Source of the DNA: Cerrena zonata
Lineage: Eukaryota; Basidiomycota; Agaricomycetes; Polyporales; Cerrenaceae
Reading direction: 5' to 3'
Length of the DNA stretch: 64,000 nt
Assembly (NCBI GenBank): GCA_038087015.1
Contig: JASBNA010000005.1
Location: 496,001-560,000, forward strand
A program made the position numbers and the translations under genes. The notes beneath the pieces are model-generated. The model was not told the origin of the DNA. It made no database searches and saw only the letters and a list, made by a program, of their open reading frames with translations. Position 1 is the first letter of the stretch; each line of letters starts with the position of its first letter. Below are positions 57,399-64,000 of this stretch, in pieces.

Positions 57399-58982
57399 AT
57401 GACGTTCAGCATTGATACCCTCATCGACGACGTCCTCATCGAACTAATCCTCATACTCCCTGTCAATGATGTCTTGAACATCAGAAAGGTCTGCATTCTT
57501 GACACTTCTTGATACCTTGCTTCGTACTGACCATCGTTTTTTCTGTGTTGTAGACTTGCAAACGACTCTCATTCCTGACTAGGATACGTACTGTTTGGAG
57601 TACAAAATTCCGCATCGAAGTGGTGCAGCGAAAATTACCTATTCCGGGAAACTACCTTCCTTTCCGGGATTTACCAGCAACCGACTTGGAGTGGAGGACA
57701 CTCCGAGCCCTTCAACTTGACAACAAGTGGGAGCGTCGCTCGAGGCAAACTGCCCTCTGTACCTTCCTCCCTCTATCGAATGGTGCCCAGCAGGTTATCT
57801 TGCTACCTGGCGGCCAGGATGCACTAACGATTCACTCCAATTGCATCACCTCATGGCGCGTTGGCCTTCCGAGTTTCAGCGAGAACGCCAGCGTCGAAAA
57901 TTTACACACTTGGATATCACCAAGTACGATAGCTAGAGCTGTTCGAGACAATGAACGTGCGGACTGTGTTGCGGTTGAAATGAACGACGAGTGAGTAGAA
58001 GCATTTTTTTCTCCGACACCGTCCGATATAGGGGGGTTGCGAGTCTCGATTGCTGATGTATAATTTTAGAATGCAAAGAATGATTGCCGTACTGTCTGTG
58101 AATACGAATGGTACCTTTACTATTTTAGGCACTAGTCCAATCTCGCAAACCGAACAATTGGTCGGTATCCTTGATGACTTCATCCTTCTCGACGACAGTC
58201 GAACTTCGGAGCACGAGGGAAAAGTGTCTATCAAGCATTGGAAGTTGAACATGGAAATTTTATTGGAAACACCCCCGGAGGTGCGTATTCCGACACTCCT
58301 AATATTTCATAAAACAGTACTCATCGAATTTCTTCAGGGTGGAAACTATTTGACACACACCGTATTCCAGCATCGCCTCGTTGTCCTTTGGGAGCGGGTT
58401 ATTGCGATATACCCTATGCCTTCCGCCACTTTTCCGTCGACGGACCCGCAAGGAAGCCGACTAGACTTTGCCCAGGCGTTTTACCTACACCACTCCGTCC
58501 AACTACCAGCCTCGATGACGAGTTGCCGACCTCATTCTCTTCCGGGTCCTTCCTATCTTGAACACGGAAACGAAGAGGACCTCAGTTGTCTCTCCGTGAT
58601 ATCAGCGAAGGCGGTTGTTAATAACTGGGGACCTGGACACAACTTCGAGCGATCCATTCTTCATCCTATTGATAACACGAACAAGAGGTTCGCTCTCTCG
58701 ACCGTACCCATGGCAGTCGACACGGAAGAATGCTCTGGCGTATGCCTCGGTCCAAGCGGTAGAGGCGTCTGGAACGATAGTGGCAATCTTAGTTTGTGCA
58801 CTCCTCGGACGATCATTACAAGGCTTGGCAAGATGCGAATTGTCGACTTTGATGATCATTGCCGGCCTTTGTGTCGGATTCCCGCAAAGGACACGGGACC
58901 CATGTGTTTAGACTTCGATGATGGGATGGGTAGGATTGCTGTGGCGCATGCGAAAGGAGTCAAGATTATAGATCTCATTTGA
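57399..58982 (+). CDS. F-box domain protein
   Basis: The start is ATG 57399. The F-box (DTLIDDVLIELILILPVNDV, LNIRK then TCKRLSFLTRIRTVW) is split by an intron whose ends keep phase. The rest, over three further exons, has no sharp repeats: RDLPATDLEWRTLRALQLDN, MQRMIAVLSVNTNGTFTILG, ILDDFILLDDSRTSEHEGKV, HRLVVLWERVIAIYPMPSAT, and at the end GKMRIVDFDDHCRPLCRIPA, DTGPMCLDFDDGMGRIAVAH, KGVKIIDLI and TGA 58980-58982. The blocks of alternating hydrophobic strands ending in hydrophobic-IDLI-type blades resemble a beta-propeller-like region. F-box proteins bring substrates to SCF ubiquitin ligases through Skp1. The family is large in Agaricomycetes and mostly unstudied. The target is unknown. No break was seen. 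Confidence 0.82.
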
Positions 58983-59190
58983 ATTTCAATAAGGACTTTT
59001 GTTTTCTAGTACTTTATATATCACATGCTTTAGATTTAATGTACACTGTTATTTGCTACAATACTACAAAACGTACACAACACCAAGTAGAGAAAAATGT
59101 GTGCTATGGAAGCAGAAATGGGGAAAGGATAGAACCACATCACACAAATAGCGAGGGGAACTCCAGTAGGTATACAACAACAATAGTAAC

Positions 59191-61131
59191 TTACAATTCC
59201 ACAAGGTCTACAGCAAACCGATCCAGTGTTTGCAAATCAAAATGATCGTTCTCTCCAAACTCACGAAGCCAGGCTTTGCTGAGACTACCTTCCCACGAAT
59301 ATAATTCAACTTTCCACCCTTTCTTGAGCGCAATGCGTACACAGCCCAAGAAACCTTCTTCGTTAAACTGACCAACGTTACCATCCCCAGTCGCCAACAC
59401 AATAGTGGCGTTCTCGGGAATGTTGTCAACATCTGCGATGGCCTGATGCAGCTTCAATTGAAGCAGCTCATCTACCCCTTGTTCGCGATAACGCACTCGA
59501 CCGTTGCTGGGAGTGCTGTTAGATGACCCAGTCGTACCGTTTGTAGGCTCTGATTCAGAGGTACCTCCAAACGAGGGGCCACGGTTATGGCCACGCTGGA
59601 AACTTCGGCGATTCTGATTGCGAGAGTTTGGTGGTGGTTGATCGCCACCACTGCTCGAGCTTTGGTGTCTATCTGGACCGCTGCCGTCGTCTGGGACCCG
59701 TCTTAGAATTTTGGCGTCGTAACCCAGTTGTTCGGCAGAGTCGATAGGTTGGTACAATGGTGAAGATGTTACTAGCACGCGACGAGTGATTGGTCGCCCG
59801 CGTTCTAAGATAAGTGCCAATGCAGCATGCGATAGTTGGCGTTCTCGTTCTCGTTCCCGTTTGCGTTGGGATCGATGAGTGTGTTTCCGAATATAATTGA
59901 GGAAACCAAATAGAATGTTAGAGCTGATGGCATGTCAGTTTAGGCATACGTGAGAAACAGGCTGTGACATACTGATCAATAAAGACATGAATTAAGGTGT
60001 CTTGCGATCGAGGAGTTGGCCCCCGTGGGTCCACGATTTCGGATGGACTCGGATGGTCGTCAGATAGGATGTCCGCCAGAGCTTCTGCATCCCGAGGGAA
60101 AAGCATACGTAGCTTGTGCGCCAAGTTCCGAAGTTGTAGAACTCGAGGATCGATAGGGAATGTCTTTGGTAGACGAAGGGATGGTGTAGATTTACTGTGG
60201 TGTACAATAGGTCGTTGCGCAATAGAGGGCGCAGCAGATCGTTGACGCCGTCGTTCACTAGCAGGTGGTGGGGTAGGGGGTGTTGATTTGTAGTATTGTG
60301 GTGAGGAAGGGCGGTCGAGGGAAGACGACGATGAATCATCAGTATCATCTTGAGAAGGGTTTGTACCGTTCGCAGGATCCTCCGTGTTGGCAGGTGCTGG
60401 GCGCCGGGCAGACCTGTTTCGATTTCGTCGCCGTTTGCGACGATTGGCCAAGGGGTGGCGCCAAGTACCATCTACATTTGTCGAGCCATTTCCCTTCTGA
60501 CCCAAAGCGTCCCGCTGAGCAACAAATCGTGCTCTTTCAGCAGCAAGGAAATCGAGGGCCCCCGCAAAACCGAGGGAAGGCTGTTCTTCATCGTCGTCCA
60601 AGAAACTGTGGACATTGTCCTGACTATCGTCGTTGTCTAAGAGACTGTCGTTATCCTCTTCATCTTCGGTCCCTTCTCCGTCCGAGTACCTAGATGTGGT
60701 TTCCAGAGTATATCGATCTGTCGAGGAGGCCGTATCAAGCGTCCTTGTGTAGGATGTGGTGCCAGAAGGCTCGGGGGAAGAGGAAGAGAGGTAAGAAGCA
60801 ATTGGACGTTGGTTCCACACAGTAGACCCGTCAACTACTTCTGAATCATAGTCTGAAGCATAGAAGGTCAAGGTGGAGGTAGGTGTAGTATCGCCATATC
60901 CATTGAAACGGCCAGTGCGGGGTGGATAGAACGCCGTGAGTTCTCGGAAGACGGTTGGGAAAGCTCCTAGGTCTGGCGTGTCTGTACAACATAAATCGTG
61001 AGTACAGACTAAGACAAGATAGCAAGGGAAGTACCATCAGAAGTGGCGGCGCTGTTGCTAGAGTAGGATCTTGCAGAGAACGGACTGAAAGGAGTGGGCG
61101 AAGCAGTAGTGTCGGACACGGATGGAGACAT
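59191..61131 (-). CDS. NYN-domain (PIN-like) protein with disordered arms
   Basis: The start is ATG 61131 (MSPSVSDTTASPTPFSPF); three exons; stop TAA 59193-59191 (DRFAVDLVEL). A long Ser/Pro/Asp-rich part carries an acidic run (GEGTEDEEDNDSLLDNDDSQ) and a basic run (RRKRRRNRNRSARR). The NYN fold starts at LIHVFIDHSNILFGFLNYI, is split by an intron at 59971-59933, and is broken by an inserted Arg/Glu repeat (RKRERERERER) and a Gly/Asn/Ser-rich loop. It resumes with NIPENATIVLATGDGNVGQF, GFLGCVRIALKKGWKVELYS and WEGSLSKAWLREF. The conserved Asp residues of the PIN-like pocket (FIDHSN, ATGDGN) are kept, so metal-dependent RNA cleavage is plausible. NYN proteins are thought to be RNases or tRNA/rRNA processing factors. 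No target is known here. Confidence 0.82.
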
Positions 61132-61583
61132 TATATTAGAGATTAAGTCACGAAGAGAGAGGCGTATTAAACAACATTCAAGAAGGGAACGTGTCGTAGT
61201 CGTGCATAAACCGCAAGGCGGATCCGGATGGTAATGGTCAAGTGTTAAGATGGAAGCTGGCCGCATTTGGCAGCCGCTGTCGTTGAATACATTGCCACAC
61301 CCGTAGTCCGAGTCAATCTTATGCAGATGACTCCGACAATTTGAGCGTATGGCTATGTTGCTAGGCCACTCGAACGAAGTTCCCTCGAGTCAGGGATGCT
61401 GTCACTCTGCGCGTAGTAAACGATCTGAGGTACTGCGGGCCAAAGAGGCCACTATAACATACTACTACATGAGCAAAGGTGACTAAATATACATCGTACA
61501 AGCTTAGAGACAATCCAGACTGTTAGCATAAGTCTGTGCCAACGAGACCGTGATATTCAAGTTTAAGTGAAAGGTATAGAAGT
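61132..61583. other. Intergenic region
   Basis: About 450 bp between the NYN gene and the amine-oxidase gene, holding the NYN promoter and the oxidase 3' end. No gene was seen. Confidence 0.45.
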
Positions 61584-63708
61584 TCAGAATAAATCATACG
61601 GGCTAGCATTCTTCACTTGCTCGGTATGCTCTAACCCCACACATCCACCTCCCTGAATACACTCTGCGACAGCAAGACCAATCGCTTCACCTTCATAGTA
61701 TGCACCATGCAAGAACCCTACGAAATCATATGTTGATGTTGGATGTAAAGGACCTCGAAAAAGGATTACAATCTTACCAAAATATTTCTTGCTAGTGGCC
61801 TCACCAGCAAACCATAGACGTTCGTGAATATTTGCTCGAAGATTCGCAGAGTGTTCCGGAAGGAAGTTTGCAGGCCAATTGGAGTACGATCCGCGGAATA
61901 GTGGATCAGAGTGCCATCGATGAAAGTAGAAATCGAGGGGTGCGGGAATGGTCACGTTAGGATACATGGATTGTAAAACGGAAAGTACTTCTCCCTTTAC
62001 TACTGCATCTGGAAGTGACTCGATGCGTTTAGAGAAAGAGCCCTGGTAATATTGAGACCATAATCATCCATTCAACCCCATATATCGATTAGGACTTACG
62101 GTGACAGTAACGAAAATAAGTCCGGAGCCCGGGAAGAAATCCTCATGATCGAGGCTTTGCCAAACAGCATATCGACCGCGTTCCCTATCAGCGTACAACC
62201 CCATCTAAATCACGTCAATACACATCAAACACATAATCCCGATGTTGAGCAAAACCTACCTCCGAATCGAACCAGAACTTATGCGGAAATTGGAGGAATA
62301 TCTTAGTGAATACACCCTGCAGAGATCATTAGTTGTCTTGCGCGTGATAGTCTTCCGAGGTCGCTCTCACCATTGTCATACTATGTATAGCCTCTCGTTT
62401 CCATAAGGGTAAAGCAGGCGAAAAACGAACATCATCATGCTGAAGAACACCTAAGCTGAAACCGATGTCAGTACGGATTACTAGTCTCATAGGGAAACGG
62501 TTACCTAAAGGTACAAATGGCATAGTCTGCTCTGAGTTTCGCTCCATTGGCTAATGTAACCTGGACCCCATTCGAAGAATGCTTAATGACACTGACAGTG
62601 GAATTGAACAGAATTCGTTTCAGATCCTGTCCGAGAAATTCTTCGCCTTCGGCCTGGATCAAAGTTTTGAACCCTCTCTGGTCTACTGACATTCTATTAT
62701 TATCAGAGAACCCTCCAGCGTCGGGTCTGAAAGTGAAATTGTTAGCCTAAGCCATGCCCAAGTAGAATTGGGGTCACAGCGGAACATGAAGTTAGCCAGA
62801 TTGAGCACTAGACGAGCTCCAATCTGACTTCCGTCCCTGGAAGGAGGTCAAGGCAGAGAGGATCGTGAGATATGGGACATTACCCAGGATGATGCAAGCC
62901 ATGAAGTCTCTTCGGGTGTTTGGGAGAATTCCCAGTCGAACTGTGAATCCATGAGGCGAGGAGAACCGAGTATGTCGCTGAACTTACGAGAAAGTATTCG
63001 GCAGCCATTTCATGAGGTGTTTGAGGCTTGGAGCCTGTTATAGAGTAACCGCCGCGTGCGGTAGTATCTACTAATCCTTTGGGTATACGGGCACCTATTG
63101 GTAAACACGATTAGTCCATGAGCGGAAAGGAGGGAGATGGGTTGAACCAACCCGCAGAATTGGTTAGTCGGTTGTAATTCTTTAGCAGCAGCAAGGAATT
63201 CTTGGCGAAAGTCTGCTGGTCCACTCTCGTTGAACGTTGCTGAAAGATTCGTGAAAACATCAGCACTATCCAAATAATATATCAGGTGGAATACGTACTC
63301 ATGCTTTCAAAGAAATGGCTCTTCCGCGTCGTGATATCGTGTTTCTTTGCCAAAGGTCCAAATGGGGTTCGTTGGCCCATTTTTCGTGCTTGTACCTTGA
63401 ACCCAGTTGGCTCCGACTTCGAGGTTGTATTCGCGATCAACAGCTCCGAATCGGTGATTCCTCATTCTGCCACCTAACTCATGGCGAGCTTCGACAATGA
63501 GAAAGTCTGTTACGCCCTGGTCATACAAGCTGCGTGCAGCAGTGAGACCTGCTACACCTCCACCCAGAATTAACACCTTGGCATCCTTGGCCGACGGAGC
63601 AGACAAAGTAACTTGGGCAGCGTCTCCGACAGGAAGACCATATGCGAAATGGTTCAGGATGCAAGCGAGTGCACCGAGTACACTGACGACAACAGTTGGT
63701 CGTGGCAT
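61584..63708 (-). CDS. Secreted flavin-containing polyamine/amine oxidase, with frame trouble near 63000-63350
   Basis: The start is ATG 63708 with a signal peptide (VVVSVLGALACILNHFAYGL). The FAD-binding Rossmann motif is KVLILGGGVAGLTAARSLYD, followed by VEARHELGGRMRNHRFG and LEVGANWVQGTSTKNGPTNP. Later exons give KGLVDTTARGGYSITGSKPQ, QFDWEFSQTPEETSWLASSW, GFKTLIQAEGEEFLGQDLKR, YFHRWHSDPLFRGSYSNWP, RLWFAGEATSKKYFG and GFLHGAYYEGEAIGLAVAEC; stop TGA 61586-61584. This is the order of the monoamine/polyamine oxidase family, which oxidises polyamines or other amines and releases hydrogen peroxide. Just after IWTFGK the frame hits TGA; dropping one base in the run at 63342-63344 gives HDITTRKSHFFESM instead. 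The next exon also has two competing frames (ADVFTNLSATFNE and NYNRLTNSAG), so the gene is either broken or carries base errors. Confidence 0.85.
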
Positions 63709-64000
63709 GACGAATTGACGGCCCTGAGGAAGTGGTCATGTCTTCAAGTTTACCCCGCATATATATCCACGATAAGACCGTTATGCGGAGAAGAGTCTTC
63801 GATCGTTTGCGAAACGTTGTGATAGGCTCGACTGGATTTTCTAGGCATTACCTCCCAAGCGAACGGTATGCGGGCAAAACAAGCTCGCTTCCCGCTGCAA
63901 ATCAGGTCAACATTCTTCGAAGACGCCATGATCCGAGAGTTGAATGAGATAGCAATGAAAGGGTCTGAGAGTGTACGATTCGGCTGATCGTATTTATGGT
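63709..64000. other. Upstream region of the amine-oxidase gene
   Basis: About 290 bp to the window edge. It presumably holds the oxidase promoter; TATATAT on the minus strand near 63763-63757 could be its TATA box. No gene was seen. Confidence 0.4.

Noticed and set aside
1..64000. CRISPR arrays, bacterial promoters or operons, rRNA genes, intact transposons
   Set aside because: None was seen; the window has eukaryotic gene structure throughout, with no regularly spaced repeats or transposase/reverse-transcriptase motifs that I can recognise.

Overview
The window reads as nuclear DNA of a mushroom-type basidiomycete (Agaricomycete); I do not name a genus. Genes are dense on both strands and cut by many short introns (about 45-70 nt) with GT..AG ends and CTAAC/CTGAC-like branch points. 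The families are typical of that group: DUF7918, F-box/LRR-like proteins, a HET-domain protein, a basidiomycete P450, Zn2Cys6 and C2H2 regulators, an EXPERA-type membrane protein, FtsJ-like methyltransferases and a PcRGLX-type lyase. There are no bacterial operons, CRISPR arrays or rRNA genes, and no intact transposon was recognised.

Layout. 0-7 kb: an F-box-like gene, a DUF7918 gene and a many-intron urea/polyamine symporter (DUR3), all on the minus strand, with GATA-factor sites upstream of DUR3. 7-19 kb: a class I glutamine amidotransferase-like protein, a long nucleotidyltransferase gene with two Cid1-like modules, eIF3 subunit L, a syntaxin-8-like SNARE and a C2H2 regulator. 19-32 kb: a HET-domain gene whose middle is inverted in place, a P450, a SnoaL-like/DUF1348 protein, a Zn2Cys6 regulator and an EXPERA protein. 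33-47 kb: two convergent FtsJ-like paralogues with ATG12 between them, a PL26-like exo-rhamnogalacturonan lyase, ATG27 and glycyl-tRNA synthetase with a likely mitochondrial alternative start. 47-57 kb: two gene-poor stretches around one small Ser/Pro/Ala-rich protein. 57-64 kb: an F-box protein, a NYN-domain protein and a secreted polyamine-oxidase-like flavoenzyme.

The strongest unusual signals are: (1) a clean 515-bp inversion inside the HET gene, whose frame matches exactly at both junctions when the segment is read on the other strand; (2) a tandem nucleotidyltransferase in which the N-terminal module has lost its catalytic aspartates and the C-terminal one keeps them, an arrangement like animal TUT4/TUT7; (3) a 6-nt microexon in DUR3; (4) an FtsJ-like paralogue cut by one in-frame TGA with gapless homology beyond it. 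Single-base frame breaks in glycyl-tRNA synthetase, the amine oxidase and two weaker genes suggest consensus errors in short homopolymers, so broken genes here should be judged with care.

Exon junctions were assigned by eye from splice motifs, reading phase and remembered family patterns. No search was run.
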